From an uncultured Collinsella sp. (GTDB lineage: Bacteria > Actinomycetota > Coriobacteriia > Coriobacteriales > Coriobacteriaceae), in the NCBI GenBank assembly GCA_902491565.1, contig CABUIE010000011.1, positions 16,207 to 80,206 of the forward strand: a DNA stretch of 64,000 bases, written 5' to 3'. Below are positions 25,238-34,481 of the stretch, piece after piece (within the stretch, counting starts at the first letter, position 1; each line of letters begins with the position of its first letter). A program made the position numbers and the translations under genes. The notes below the pieces were generated by a model. The model did no database searches and was not told the origin of the DNA. It worked only from the letters and a program-made list of their open reading frames with translations.

Positions 25238-25897
25238 GTGAACAAGAGCAAGCGCATCGCCATCAGTCTAATCGCGGGTGTGCTCGCCGCGCTGCTCTGC
25301 ATGGTCTACGCATCGTCGATTCGCTCGCAGGCTGAGCAGGTCCAGGCCGAGACGCTGGCCAAGTATGGCGGCGATCGCGTCGAGGTGTGCGTCGCGGCGC
25401 GTGATATCGATGTGGGCGAGACCCTCGACGAGACCAATGTCATAACCCAGGAATGGCTGGCGAGCCTGTTGCCGCGCGATGCGGCGACCGAGCTGCGCCA
25501 GGTGCGCGGCGACGTGACGACCTCGCGCATCCCTAAAAATGCCGTGATTTGCGATGACTACACCAAGGCCGAAACCCACACGCTCGAGGTGCCCAAAGGC
25601 AAGGTCGCCGTTTCGGTGGCGGTCGATGCCGAGCATTCGGTCGGGGGCGCCACGGGCGTGGGCAGCTACGTGGACGTGTACGTGCAAAAGGACGGCGTGA
25701 CCGATCGGCTGTGCGGCGCGCGCGTAATCGATACCAGCGAAGATGCCGGCGCCACGCGTGAAGGCAAGATCGAATGGGTGACGCTGGCGGCCGACCCCGA
25801 AGACGTTAAGGAATTGCTGGGGGCCTCGGGTAAGGGGACGGTCAGTTTGACGATTCCCGCCACGGTGCGCGACAAAAAGAGCGGAGGCGACGAGTGA
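25238..25897 (+). CDS. cpaB: Flp pilus assembly protein CpaB/RcpC (SAF domain)
   Basis: The 219-residue protein has one N-terminal membrane anchor, then an SAF domain (VCVAARDIDVGETLDETNV, residues ~47-65) and the RcpC half (GKVAVSVAVDAEHSVGG, GSYVDVYV). It belongs to the Flp/Tad pilus assembly machinery at the cell surface. GTG 25238 follows GAGAGGAG. First gene of the locus; its stop overlaps the next start (TGATG). Confidence 0.85.
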   Translation: MNKSKRIAISLIAGVLAALLCMVYASSIRSQAEQVQAETLAKYGGDRVEVCVAARDIDVGETLDETNVITQEWLASLLPRDAATELRQVRGDVTTSRIPKNAVICDDYTKAETHTLEVPKGKVAVSVAVDAEHSVGGATGVGSYVDVYVQKDGVTDRLCGARVIDTSEDAGATREGKIEWVTLAADPEDVKELLGASGKGTVSLTIPATVRDKKSGGDE

Positions 25898-27540
25898 TGA
25901 AGGCGATCTGGCTTGCATGCTGCGCGTGCGGTGATTACGGATTGCTGCAGCGGGAAGTCGAGGGCCGCGATGCGGGCGCGCAAGTGCTTCGCGTGGGCGA
26001 CCTGGATGGGCTGGTGTCCATGGCACGGGCGTTTCCGTCGCGTCGCGGGGCGGCGATTATCGCGGCAGCTCTGTTCGATGCCGAAGACGTGCGAAAGACC
26101 GTTGCGCGCCTGACGGCCGAGGGCCGCGTGAGCCGCGTGGTCGTACTGATAGAGACGCTCGATCCTTCGGATATCGAGGGGCTGTTTCGCGCAGGGGCGA
26201 CCGAGGTTATCGCTGCGCGTAGCATATGCGGCAACGGGCGCGCGGGCGAGGGAACGGTTGACTACGACCGGTGTCTGACGATTGAGCCCGATGCTTTTGT
26301 TGATAGGGAACCCGGGGCGCCTCGCGCTACAAGAGGCCCGCGTGTTGATGATTATGGAAAAGCGGAAGCCGAGCATGGTCGGTGTCCCCGGGATCCCCTT
26401 GCATACGATGAAGTCGGAGAGCCGGTGCCGTATGGCGAGAATCTTTTGGATGCTGATATGGGATACGTGCATGGCGTGAGCCTGGTCGATGAGCTCGACG
26501 AGGTGGAGGGGCTTGCCGAGGGCGACAGCGTGCGTGTCGATGCGACCGTGAAGTCTCCAGACTCGGTCCCGCAGACCGAGCAACCTGCCATGCCGGCTTG
26601 GGCGCAGCATATGAGCGCTGCCGGGGAGACGGGGACGTTGCCGTCCGTGCCCGCGTCGCCTGCCCCCGCGCCGCCGGCGGATGCCGCCGCTCCGTCGCAT
26701 CGAGCTCCGGTTGTCTGCGCCGTCTCGGGTTCGGGCGGTTGCGGCAAGTCGACGATCGTCGCCGCCATGTCGCACGCGGCGTCGCTGCTGGGCCTGCGTG
26801 CTGCCGTGCTCGACTTGGACCTGATGTTTGGAAACCTCTACGACCTGTTGGGCGCCGATGCCCCGCATGACATGGCGACGCTTATCGAGCCATCGGCTGC
26901 GGGCGCACTCGCCGAATCGGACATCGTGGCCGCCTCGATGCGCGTGGCCCCGGGCGTCACGCTTTGGGGCCCGGTCGCCGCGCCCGAACAGGCCGAGCTC
27001 ATGGCGCGTCCGGTGGAGCTGCTGCTCGATGTCTTGCGCCGCGAATCCGACGTGGTGCTTGTCGACACCTCGGTCTTTTGGGGTGACGCCGTGGCGGCCG
27101 CGGTGGCGGCAAGCGACCGCTGCCTGGTCGTGGGCGATCAATCGGTGTCATCTGCGACGTCCGCGGCACGCGTTATCGAACTGGCGAGCCGTGTGGGCGT
27201 GCCGCGTACGCGCATGAGCGCCGTATTCAACCGGTTTGGCGCGCGCGGCGCCGACGAGGATGTCGCCATGCGCTTTGAGATTACCTGCGCGTTGAGCTCC
27301 AAGATTCGCATTGCCGACGGCGGGCAGGACTTGACGGCGCTCATGGCATTCGGCCGTGCTGACGAGGCAGTGGGCCAGACCAGCGCTTTTGCCACCAGCG
27401 TGCGCGAAGCCACGCGCGAGATGCTCGTGGAGCTGGGCTGCGCCGTCGGTCCCTGGAGTGACATGGTCACCGACCGCGCGACGCGCACCGAGCGCCCACG
27501 TATCCGTCTTCCCTGGTCGCGCGAGGGTGATTCGCGATGA
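25897..27540 (+). CDS. TadZ/CpaE-like pilus localisation ATPase
   Basis: The 547-residue protein (ATG 25897; GTG 25894 also possible) has an N-terminal receiver-like region, a long low-complexity Pro/Ala/Glu linker (residues ~130-265), and a MinD/ParA-type ATPase domain with deviant Walker A SGSGGCGKST, switch AVLDLDLMFGNLYDLLG and DVVLVDTSVF. TadZ proteins place the Tad machinery in the cell. It overlaps cpaB by one base and the secretion ATPase gene by 4 bp. Confidence 0.84.
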   Translation: MKAIWLACCACGDYGLLQREVEGRDAGAQVLRVGDLDGLVSMARAFPSRRGAAIIAAALFDAEDVRKTVARLTAEGRVSRVVVLIETLDPSDIEGLFRAGATEVIAARSICGNGRAGEGTVDYDRCLTIEPDAFVDREPGAPRATRGPRVDDYGKAEAEHGRCPRDPLAYDEVGEPVPYGENLLDADMGYVHGVSLVDELDEVEGLAEGDSVRVDATVKSPDSVPQTEQPAMPAWAQHMSAAGETGTLPSVPASPAPAPPADAAAPSHRAPVVCAVSGSGGCGKSTIVAAMSHAASLLGLRAAVLDLDLMFGNLYDLLGADAPHDMATLIEPSAAGALAESDIVAASMRVAPGVTLWGPVAAPEQAELMARPVELLLDVLRRESDVVLVDTSVFWGDAVAAAVAASDRCLVVGDQSVSSATSAARVIELASRVGVPRTRMSAVFNRFGARGADEDVAMRFEITCALSSKIRIADGGQDLTALMAFGRADEAVGQTSAFATSVREATREMLVELGCAVGPWSDMVTDRATRTERPRIRLPWSREGDSR

Positions 27541-28865
27541 GCTTGCAAACAAGGATTAAGGAAGCCGGTGCGGCCGCGGCGGCGGCGCCTGTTGATGCGG
27601 GGCGCCACCGTGCCGTCAAGCGCCGCACCAAGCGCGCCGTGATGGACCGCATGGGCTATGACGAGGTGGCGCGTATCAGCGCATACATCGATCCGGCGCG
27701 CGCCCGCTCGGAATTGCGTCCTGCGGTGGAGGCGGCGCTCAACGTGGAGGAGCCGGGCGACCTGGCGACGCCCGAGCGCGAGACCATCATCGACGAGATC
27801 TTGGACGACGTGGTGGGCCTGGGCCCGCTGCAGCCGCTCATCGAGGACGACACCGTCACCGAGATCATGGTCAACGGTTGCCGCTCGGCTTTCTTTGAAC
27901 GCGGCGGCGTCTTATATCCCATCGAGCATGCATTTGAGGATGACGAGCAGATCCGCGTGCTCATCGACCGCATCATCTCGCCGCTGGGCAGGCGCATCGA
28001 CGAGCGCAGCCCCATTGTCAACGCCCGCCTCAAGACGGGCTATCGCGTCAACGCGGTGATCCCGCCCGTGGCGATTGATGGACCAATCCTCACCATCCGC
28101 AAGTTCTCAGATCGCATCTGTTCGTTGGACGAGCTTGTGGGCCTGGGGTCGCTGCCGCTTTGGTATGCGCAACTGCTGTCCTGTGCGGTGTCGCTGCGTC
28201 AAGATCTGGCGGTTGCGGGTGGCACGGGATCGGGCAAGACCACGCTGCTCAACGCGCTGTCGTGCGAGATATCCACCGGCGAGCGCATCGTGACGATCGA
28301 GGACTCCGCCGAGCTCAAGTTTGCGCATCACCCGCATGTGGTTCGCCTGGAGGCGCGCGAGGCTTCAATTGAGGGCGAGGGCGCGGTGACAATCCGCGAT
28401 CTGGTGACCAACGCCCTGCGCATGCGTCCCGACCGTATTGTGGTGGGTGAGGTACGCGGTGCGGAATGTTGCGACATGCTGCAGGCCATGAACACCGGGC
28501 ACGACGGATCGCTCACCACGCTTCATGCGGGCACCGAGCAGGAGACCGTGGTGCGTTTGACGCTGCTTGCGCGCTATGGCATCGATCTGCCGAGCGAGCT
28601 TATCGAGGAGCAGATTGCCATGGCGCTCGACGGCATCGTGATGTCCGAGCGTCATGCGGACGGCAGGCGTTTCGTGTCCTCCTATTCGGGGGTGCGACGC
28701 GGCACGTCAGGCGGCGTGGAGCTTGAGCGCTACGTGACGTTCGATGCCGCCACGCGCACCTGGACGCTCGATCGCGAGCCTCCGTTTATCGCGGAGGGCC
28801 TGCGCTCGGGAACGCTCACACAAGAGGAGGTGGACGAATGGAGATCGTTGTGCCCCTCGTCGTAG
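27537..28865 (+). CDS. Tad secretion ATPase TadA/CpaF
   Basis: This 442-residue hexameric type II/IV secretion ATPase powers Flp pilin assembly. It shows the CpaF N-domain (GLGPLQPLIEDDTVTEIMVNG), Walker A GGTGSGKTT, the Asp box ERIVTIEDSAELK, Walker B RIVVGEVRGAE and the His box TTLHAGT. ATGA overlap with tadZ and a 28-bp overlap with tadB indicate tight translational coupling. Confidence 0.93.
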   Translation: MSLQTRIKEAGAAAAAAPVDAGRHRAVKRRTKRAVMDRMGYDEVARISAYIDPARARSELRPAVEAALNVEEPGDLATPERETIIDEILDDVVGLGPLQPLIEDDTVTEIMVNGCRSAFFERGGVLYPIEHAFEDDEQIRVLIDRIISPLGRRIDERSPIVNARLKTGYRVNAVIPPVAIDGPILTIRKFSDRICSLDELVGLGSLPLWYAQLLSCAVSLRQDLAVAGGTGSGKTTLLNALSCEISTGERIVTIEDSAELKFAHHPHVVRLEAREASIEGEGAVTIRDLVTNALRMRPDRIVVGEVRGAECCDMLQAMNTGHDGSLTTLHAGTEQETVVRLTLLARYGIDLPSELIEEQIAMALDGIVMSERHADGRRFVSSYSGVRRGTSGGVELERYVTFDAATRTWTLDREPPFIAEGLRSGTLTQEEVDEWRSLCPSS

Positions 28866-29764
28866 GGGGCTTGACAGGGCTTTCTGCCGCGGTGGCGTGC
28901 GGGGTGGAGCCTCGTGTGTCGCGCGTGCCGCCGGCGGAACTGGTCCGCCATGCGCTTGAGTCGGTTGCCGAGAGGCTGCCGCGCGAGTTGGTAGAAAACG
29001 ACCTGCTAAAAAAGATTGCCCGCTCCTGGGCGGCGCTGGTTCCAGCACATCGCCTTGGTCTTGTTATCGAGGATGACGAGGTGCGCCTGACATGCTTGCT
29101 GCTATCGAGTGGTGTCTGCGGCATTGCCCTGACTGTCGTATCGCTGTCGCCCATCGGCTTTGTCCTGGGGCTGCTCGCACCGTTTGGCGTAGGCGCCGCT
29201 CGCGACACCTTCGACCGTCGCCGCGAGCAACACGATGTGGAAGAAGCCATGCCCGAGGCCTTTACGGCGCTCTCTATGTCGCTCGCCTCGGGTCATTCGC
29301 TGGCCCAGGGCATGAGGTTTGTGGGAACTCACGCGCAAGAGCCGGTGCATACCGAGTTTTTGCGCGTGGCGACGGCGATCGACTGCGGCGTCTCGGCGAC
29401 TGATGCGTTGGATGACCTACTCGACCGTATCGATGCCCCCGGCCTTTCGCTTGTCACCTTGGCGCTCAAGGTGTCGCAGCGAACCGGTGCCCCGCTTGCC
29501 GACCTGTTGTCCGAGGCGTCGAGCATGGTGGGGGAGCGCATTGAGCTCAAGCGCCGCTTGGACGTCAAGACATCGCAGGCTCGTATGTCGGCACACATGG
29601 TCTCGGCGATGCCGGCGGGTATGTGCGCGGGGCTGGCGCTGCTTTCGGCCGACTTTCGCCGCGGCCTTGCAACGCCGGCGGGTGCCGGTGCCGTGGTACT
29701 GGGACTTGCCCTCAACGCCGTCGCCCTGGTGGTCATCCGACGCATTATGCGGGTGGAGCTATGA
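28838..29764 (+). CDS. Tad platform protein TadB
   Basis: The 308-residue membrane protein carries the type II secretion F domain (EAMPEAFTALSMSLASGHSLAQGM, residues ~138-161) between pairs of membrane helices. It forms the inner-membrane platform on which TadA acts. It overlaps tadA by 28 bp and tadC by 4 bp (ATGA). Confidence 0.86.
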   Translation: MEIVVPLVVGGLTGLSAAVACGVEPRVSRVPPAELVRHALESVAERLPRELVENDLLKKIARSWAALVPAHRLGLVIEDDEVRLTCLLLSSGVCGIALTVVSLSPIGFVLGLLAPFGVGAARDTFDRRREQHDVEEAMPEAFTALSMSLASGHSLAQGMRFVGTHAQEPVHTEFLRVATAIDCGVSATDALDDLLDRIDAPGLSLVTLALKVSQRTGAPLADLLSEASSMVGERIELKRRLDVKTSQARMSAHMVSAMPAGMCAGLALLSADFRRGLATPAGAGAVVLGLALNAVALVVIRRIMRVEL

Positions 29765-30402
29765 GTGCCCTGGTCGGGGTCGCGGCATGCCTGTGCGCGC
29801 TCAGCGTGTTTATCGTGACAGGGCTCAATCGTGCGGACGCATGCAAGATCGCCCAGGTCTGCAAACGCGAGGCGCTGCTGGTTGTTGCGGCTGCCCGATC
29901 GGTGACCGATGTCCTGGTAGCACGGTTGAGGGGCATGCTCGGCACGGGTGGTACGGCGCAGGTGTCGCTCGGCGAGGTGTCCGAGATGATCGACGTGGTG
30001 CGTCTGGGGCTTTCGGCCGGCCTTTCGTTCGATGCGGCGCTTGAGGTTTTTTGCGCCAATCGCCGATCGACGTTGGCGCTCCGCCTTGAGCGAGCCTGCA
30101 TGGCATGGCGGGTGGGCGTAGGGACGCGAGAGGATGAGCTTCTGGCGGCCGCGCGCGACCTGGATGTGCGGGCGCTCGAGACCTTTGCCATCACAGCGGG
30201 GCAGGCGCTTGCTCTCGGTGCCCCGCTTGCCGAGACGCTGGCGGCTCAAAGTCGCGAGATTCGCGCGGCCCATCGCGCCGCGGTCGAGCGCGAGATTGAG
30301 CGTGCGCCGGTCAAGCTGCTGATTCCCACCGGCACGCTCATCTTGCCGGCGTTGCTTCTGTCCATATTGGGCCCGCTGCTGGGAGCAGGCGGGATGATGT
30401 AG
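29761..30402 (+). CDS. Tad platform protein TadC
   Basis: The 213-residue protein is a second, shorter T2SSF-domain protein (EVSEMIDVVRLGLSAGLSFDAAL; LIPTGTLILPALLLSILGP at the C-terminus). ATG 29761 overlaps the tadB stop. It is shorter than many TadC proteins, with a single N-terminal helix, but the core is intact. Confidence 0.84.
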   Translation: MSALVGVAACLCALSVFIVTGLNRADACKIAQVCKREALLVVAAARSVTDVLVARLRGMLGTGGTAQVSLGEVSEMIDVVRLGLSAGLSFDAALEVFCANRRSTLALRLERACMAWRVGVGTREDELLAAARDLDVRALETFAITAGQALALGAPLAETLAAQSREIRAAHRAAVEREIERAPVKLLIPTGTLILPALLLSILGPLLGAGGMM

Positions 30403-30412
30403 GGAGGAATAC

Positions 30413-30646
30413 ATGAATACGATGACTGACGTTGTTGACAAGGTCTGGAGCTTGGCGTTTTGCCAGTCAATTCACGCTCGCCAGCGTGCCGAAGAACTGC
30501 TGCGGGAGGAGAGCGCGCAGGGCACCACCGAGTACGCCATCCTAGTCGGTGTGCTCGTGGTGATTGCCATCATTGCCATCGTCGCATTTAAGGGCAAGGT
30601 CCAAGATTTATGGAGCGCTATCAGCGAGGGCATCAACAGCCTGTAG
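30413..30646 (+). CDS. Flp-type major pilin
   Basis: This 77-residue Flp pilin has a basic leader of ~35 residues, the motif SAQGTTEYAILVGVLV and a single hydrophobic helix. The Glu-Tyr pair after the short polar motif is the Flp signature. A GGGAGG Shine-Dalgarno precedes ATG 30413. It would be processed by a prepilin peptidase, which is not in the window. Confidence 0.88.
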   Translation: MNTMTDVVDKVWSLAFCQSIHARQRAEELLREESAQGTTEYAILVGVLVVIAIIAIVAFKGKVQDLWSAISEGINSL

Positions 30647-31173
30647 AGGGCGCCCGTCCCGTCGGCGCGTTGCTGGTGCTCGCCTGTGCGGTCGTGGCGG
30701 TGGCAGTGGCGGTTTGGGGGCTTAACGCAGCACGGCAACAACGTTTAGGGGCTGCCGCGGATGCGGGATCGGGTTCGGCTGCGGCGTCTCAAATAGACGA
30801 TGCGCGAGACGCGGCCGATGCGAATGCCGCCGTCACGGCGCAAACGTTCTTGCAAGCACTCGACGAGCGAGCGGACGCTGCAACGGGTTCATCTGCAAAC
30901 AATGCCGTCGCTGTTCGTCTCGCATGGTCCGAGTGCCGACCGATGACCGAGGCGGCGGCGGATATGCTGCGTGCCTATCGCGAGGTGCCCACGGCGCAAC
31001 TTGCTCTGAGCGGCTATCTCGACATCAAGGGCAACGTGTGGGGCGCCATCGTGCGTGACGGACGCGGCTGGGTCGATATGGTGACGGTTGCCGCGGATGC
31101 TGGTGATACTTCGTGTTGCCTGCGCGTGGTCCGCCTGACCCCACAGACAACGAACTCAAAGGAGGGGTCGTGA
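30610..31173 (+). CDS. Hypothetical single-pass protein in the Tad locus
   Basis: The 187-residue protein has one N-terminal membrane segment (ALLVLACAVVAVAVAVWGL) and an Ala/Asp-rich extracytoplasmic domain with a paired CC near the end. It overlaps flp by 37 bp if ATG 30610 is the start; no ribosome-binding site is obvious, so a later GTG/TTG start or coupling to flp is possible. No family is recognised; position suggests a pilus accessory protein. Confidence 0.6.
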   Translation: MERYQRGHQQPVEGARPVGALLVLACAVVAVAVAVWGLNAARQQRLGAAADAGSGSAAASQIDDARDAADANAAVTAQTFLQALDERADAATGSSANNAVAVRLAWSECRPMTEAAADMLRAYREVPTAQLALSGYLDIKGNVWGAIVRDGRGWVDMVTVAADAGDTSCCLRVVRLTPQTTNSKEGS

Positions 31174-31174
31174 A

Positions 31175-31393
31175 ATGCATTATGTCCTGCGCGAGGAATC
31201 TGCCCAGGCAACGGTCGAATACGCCATCGTCACGGTGGCACTGCTTTCCATCGTGCTGGCGATCGCAGGGCTTTGGCGTGCCGGTGCCGATGGGCGCTTG
31301 GCGGCGCTGGTCGAGCGGACGGCATCTCACGGCGTCACCTCGACATCGGTTGTCGACGCTGCTGCGGGTGCTAAGGACATCGTGCTGTATTGA
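31175..31393 (+). CDS. Second Flp/TadE-like pilin subunit
   Basis: The 72-residue protein has the processing-like motif ESAQATVEYAIVTVALL followed by one hydrophobic helix, similar to the Flp pilin 760 bp upstream. AAAGGAGGGG 8 bp upstream gives a strong start at ATG 31175, one base after the preceding stop. It is probably a minor pilin. Confidence 0.78.
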   Translation: MHYVLREESAQATVEYAIVTVALLSIVLAIAGLWRAGADGRLAALVERTASHGVTSTSVVDAAAGAKDIVLY

Positions 31394-31868
31394 TGTTGCG
31401 CGCGAGGACCGGGCTCAGTCTACGGTCGAGGCGGCATTCCTACTGCCGACGTTTCTGACGCTCGTCCTGTTGGCGCTGCAGCCGGTGTGCCTGCTCTATA
31501 CACGCGCGGTCATGGAGTCTGCCGCCGCCGAGACCGCGCGGCTCATGACCACGACGACGGTGGGGGATGACGAGGATATTAAGGAGTTTGCCCGCCGCCG
31601 TCTTGCCGCGGTTCCCGACGTTTCGATTTTCCATGCCGGCGGGCCCCTGTCGTGGGATATCGAGCTTGGTCGGGCCGATGCGGGCGGCGTCTCGTCCGTT
31701 TCCGTTACCGGCGAGGTTAAACCGCTGCCCGTGATCGGTGCGTTTGCGCAGGCTATGGGTAGCGCAGGCCAAAACGGCTATGTCGAGCTTAAGGTCGACG
31801 TCTCGTATCGATCGCGTCCCGAGTGGCTGGAGGGAGATTATGATTCATGGATTGCTGCATGGGATTAA
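31368..31868 (+). CDS. TadE-like pseudopilin (5' end unclear, likely frameshift)
   Basis: The frame encodes REDRAQSTVEAAFLLPTFL followed by a TadE-type hydrophobic helix and a ~110-residue ectodomain. No ATG is in frame near the motif; the nearest candidate is GTG 31368. A well-placed ATG 31393 (TGATG with the preceding stop) lies in another frame. One extra base in the CGCGCG run at about 31398-31403 would give MLRREDRAQSTVE. So this is either a real 5' frameshift, an assembly error, or an unusual start. It overlaps the next gene by 29 bp. Confidence 0.6.
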   Translation: MLRTSCCIDVAREDRAQSTVEAAFLLPTFLTLVLLALQPVCLLYTRAVMESAAAETARLMTTTTVGDDEDIKEFARRRLAAVPDVSIFHAGGPLSWDIELGRADAGGVSSVSVTGEVKPLPVIGAFAQAMGSAGQNGYVELKVDVSYRSRPEWLEGDYDSWIAAWD

Positions 31869-34005
31869 GCGCTGCCTGTTGAAGGTGACGAGGGGGCTTG
31901 CGGGCCGTTGCCGACCGCGTGCTCGCTGCAAGCGAGGCGGCTTTATGGGTCGAGCCGGGATCGACCTGTTTATCGAAGACGGTGCCTATACCACGCTCTC
32001 CTCTGCGGTGGTCATCTTGGTGGTGCTCACGCTGCTGTTTTCGTCAACGGCGGCGATATGGAGCATGTCGCGCGCGGGGGACACCCAGGTGGCTGCCGAT
32101 AGCGGCGCGCTGGCAGGCGCCAATGTGGTGTCGTCCTACCACACGGCTGCGACGGTGGTGGATGCGAGCATTTTGAGTTTGGGCCTGGCGGGGTTTGCCA
32201 CGATCGGCACCGGCTTGGTCGCCATCCTTATTCCGGGTGCCGAGCTTGCCGCGGGCGATATGGTCGACACGGGAATTGAGATCATTAAAACGCGCAACAA
32301 GTTTGCCAAAAGCGCCTCCAAGGGCCTGCAGAAAATCGAGACGGCTCTACCGTATCTGGTCGCTGCGCGAGCTACGCAGGCCGTGTCGGCGCAGGAAACC
32401 GAGGGCGCGACCTATACCGGTACGGCGCTTGCCGTACCCAGGACGTCCGAGTCGGATTTCGTTGCGCTCGAGGGGTCCGAGATCTCGACCGATGTCATTA
32501 AAGACACATCGAAAGATCTGGAACGCGCAGCAGATGAGCTGCAGAAGGCCTCGGAGGAGACGGCGAAAGCAAAAGAGCGCGCCTGGCTTGCGGATTGCGG
32601 CGGGTCGGATCCGGCTTCGGTCGGCAGTTGCTCATGCATGTGGGAACGCGCGAGGAGTTTGGCGAAGCTTTCGGATATTGAGAATCCGCACTATGCCTCG
32701 AGCGTCACATGGGAGCCGCAAGTGGCGCTCGATCGCGCGAAGGCCTATTACCGCTTGCGCCTTGCAAACGAGGCGCCTCAAGGCTCAAGCGTCGAGACGA
32801 AGACGGAGTCGGCGGCGCGCAAGGCGTTCTATACCTATGCGAGCGCAGAGGTCAATCGCGCATATATAACCGAAGACGGAGACCGGACCACTTCCTATAT
32901 TCCGTTGTTGCCGCGCAACACTGACGAGGTGCGAGCGACGGAACTCTATACCGATGCGGCGTGGCCAACTAGTACCAACGATGGCAAAACGTATCTGCAT
33001 TATGGAACGAGCTGCCCCAACTATAAGAAAGGGACGCCAGGCGGGCTAGCCTCGGTCGCTGCTTATGACGGGCAGGACAAATGCAACAGATGCCATTTTG
33101 GTGTTTCGTCGCTCGGCGCCGTTGCGGCTCCTTCGACTTCTATCGAAAACGGCTTCGAGTACCACTTTGATGAGTTCAAAGGCGCTCTGGAAGACTACGT
33201 CGAATGCCGCAACAAAGAGCTCGAGCTCATGCGCCAGACCGAGGACGAGGCTGACCGTGCGGGCAATGCGTTTGACGAGGCCATTAAAGCGCTTTCGGGC
33301 GAGCGTCCGCGTATCGCTCCGCCCGGTCGCAATGGCGTGGTCGCCTTTGCGGTTTCGGGTGCCATTTCGAGCCCCGATGAGCTCAGCTCTTCGTTTAACG
33401 CGGCGGTCAGGCTTGGCGAGCGCGGTGCTATCTCTGCTGCGGTGCTGGCACCCGATGACGCGACGGCGCAGAACAACGTTCTCTCGCGGTTTTTCTCGAC
33501 GTTGGAGGAGCGTTCGGGCGGTGTTGCCGGTGTACTCGATGGCGTCATGGATGTTTGGGGACGGCTGCTTGTGGGATACGGAGACATCCAAGGCTCGGCT
33601 GACGAGCTCATGGGCGAGATGATCGATGGCCTGGGAGGGGGCAGCGGTGCGTTGGGCTCCATTGCGTCGTGGCTCGGCGATACCGTTTCGGCGTCCGTGG
33701 CGGCGCTGGGCTTGGAGCCGTGCGACTTGCGCCTACGAAAGCCGGTACTGACCGACACCGCCAATGTCATCAAGAGCCCGGGGTCTGACATCACAGGTCT
33801 TTCTAAAGTGCAGGACAAGCTACGAAGTATTCCGCTGGGCGTGACCGACCCCAAGGCGCTTTGCGAGGCGCTGGAATATCAAGTCGAGCGCACCATCAGC
33901 GGCACGGTGTTCACGCTTGCGGAGATTCCGCTGCCCGGCGGCGGTTCCATCCCACTTACCGTCGATGTCGCCACACTGGCGGGTGCCCTGGGCGGTGGGT
34001 CGTAA
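31840..34005 (+). CDS. Large TadG-like pilus protein
   Basis: The 721-residue protein has a basic N-terminus, one membrane helix (SSAVVILVVLTLLFSSTAA) followed by DTQVAADSGALAGANVVSS, the conserved start of TadG-type (Tad-domain) ectodomains. The long exterior part contains helical Lys/Glu stretches around residues 225-245 and two small cysteine clusters (CGGSDPASVGSCSC; CNRCHF). ATG 31840 follows GGAGGGA. It is probably the large minor subunit or tip of the pilus. Confidence 0.75.
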   Translation: MIHGLLHGIKRCLLKVTRGLAGRCRPRARCKRGGFMGRAGIDLFIEDGAYTTLSSAVVILVVLTLLFSSTAAIWSMSRAGDTQVAADSGALAGANVVSSYHTAATVVDASILSLGLAGFATIGTGLVAILIPGAELAAGDMVDTGIEIIKTRNKFAKSASKGLQKIETALPYLVAARATQAVSAQETEGATYTGTALAVPRTSESDFVALEGSEISTDVIKDTSKDLERAADELQKASEETAKAKERAWLADCGGSDPASVGSCSCMWERARSLAKLSDIENPHYASSVTWEPQVALDRAKAYYRLRLANEAPQGSSVETKTESAARKAFYTYASAEVNRAYITEDGDRTTSYIPLLPRNTDEVRATELYTDAAWPTSTNDGKTYLHYGTSCPNYKKGTPGGLASVAAYDGQDKCNRCHFGVSSLGAVAAPSTSIENGFEYHFDEFKGALEDYVECRNKELELMRQTEDEADRAGNAFDEAIKALSGERPRIAPPGRNGVVAFAVSGAISSPDELSSSFNAAVRLGERGAISAAVLAPDDATAQNNVLSRFFSTLEERSGGVAGVLDGVMDVWGRLLVGYGDIQGSADELMGEMIDGLGGGSGALGSIASWLGDTVSASVAALGLEPCDLRLRKPVLTDTANVIKSPGSDITGLSKVQDKLRSIPLGVTDPKALCEALEYQVERTISGTVFTLAEIPLPGGGSIPLTVDVATLAGALGGGS

Positions 34006-34481
34006 TGGGCATCCGCACGCGCCTGTGCGAGGAGCGCGCCCAGGCGACGGTCGAGATGGCCGTGGTCACGCCCGTCCTGCTGGTTCTGGCGTTTATCGTG
34101 TACAACGTCATGGTCTTTGCCGACGCGGTCGCGCGCTTCGATCGCGTGGTGCCCGATATCGTGCTAGCGCATGCCGTGGCGCCGAGCGGGGAGGGCGATG
34201 ACAGCTCCATCGATGCCTCCGCGACCGTTCAGGCTCAGATCCAACATGCCATGGAAGGCTATGACTTGCAGATTGAGGTCTCGAGCGAGCAGGGTGCGAC
34301 GACATCGGATGGCGGTCTGCTTTCGCTCTCCGGCACGTTTAGGACCTATACCTGTACCATGCGCTACGAGCCGTGGCCGAGCTCGCTCGGCATCGCCGGC
34401 GTTTCGCTGGGGGCACCGGCAAAGTTGTCGCACGAGCGCGCAGTGACGGTCGATCCGTGGCGTCCGGGGGTGGTTATGTGA
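34005..34481 (+). CDS. TadE/TadF-like pseudopilin
   Basis: The 158-residue protein begins MGIRTRLCEERAQATVEMAVVT, a typical TadE/F pseudopilin N-terminus, then one membrane helix and a ~110-residue exterior part. The start shares one base with the previous stop (TAATG). Together with the other three pilin-like proteins it carries the motif A-Q-x-T-[TV]-E. Confidence 0.8.
   Translation: MGIRTRLCEERAQATVEMAVVTPVLLVLAFIVYNVMVFADAVARFDRVVPDIVLAHAVAPSGEGDDSSIDASATVQAQIQHAMEGYDLQIEVSSEQGATTSDGGLLSLSGTFRTYTCTMRYEPWPSSLGIAGVSLGAPAKLSHERAVTVDPWRPGVVM

Noticed and set aside
31113..31367. Long N-terminal extension of the TadE-like protein
   Set aside because: It would overlap the second Flp-like gene almost completely in another frame; the pseudopilin motif needs only about ten residues before it.
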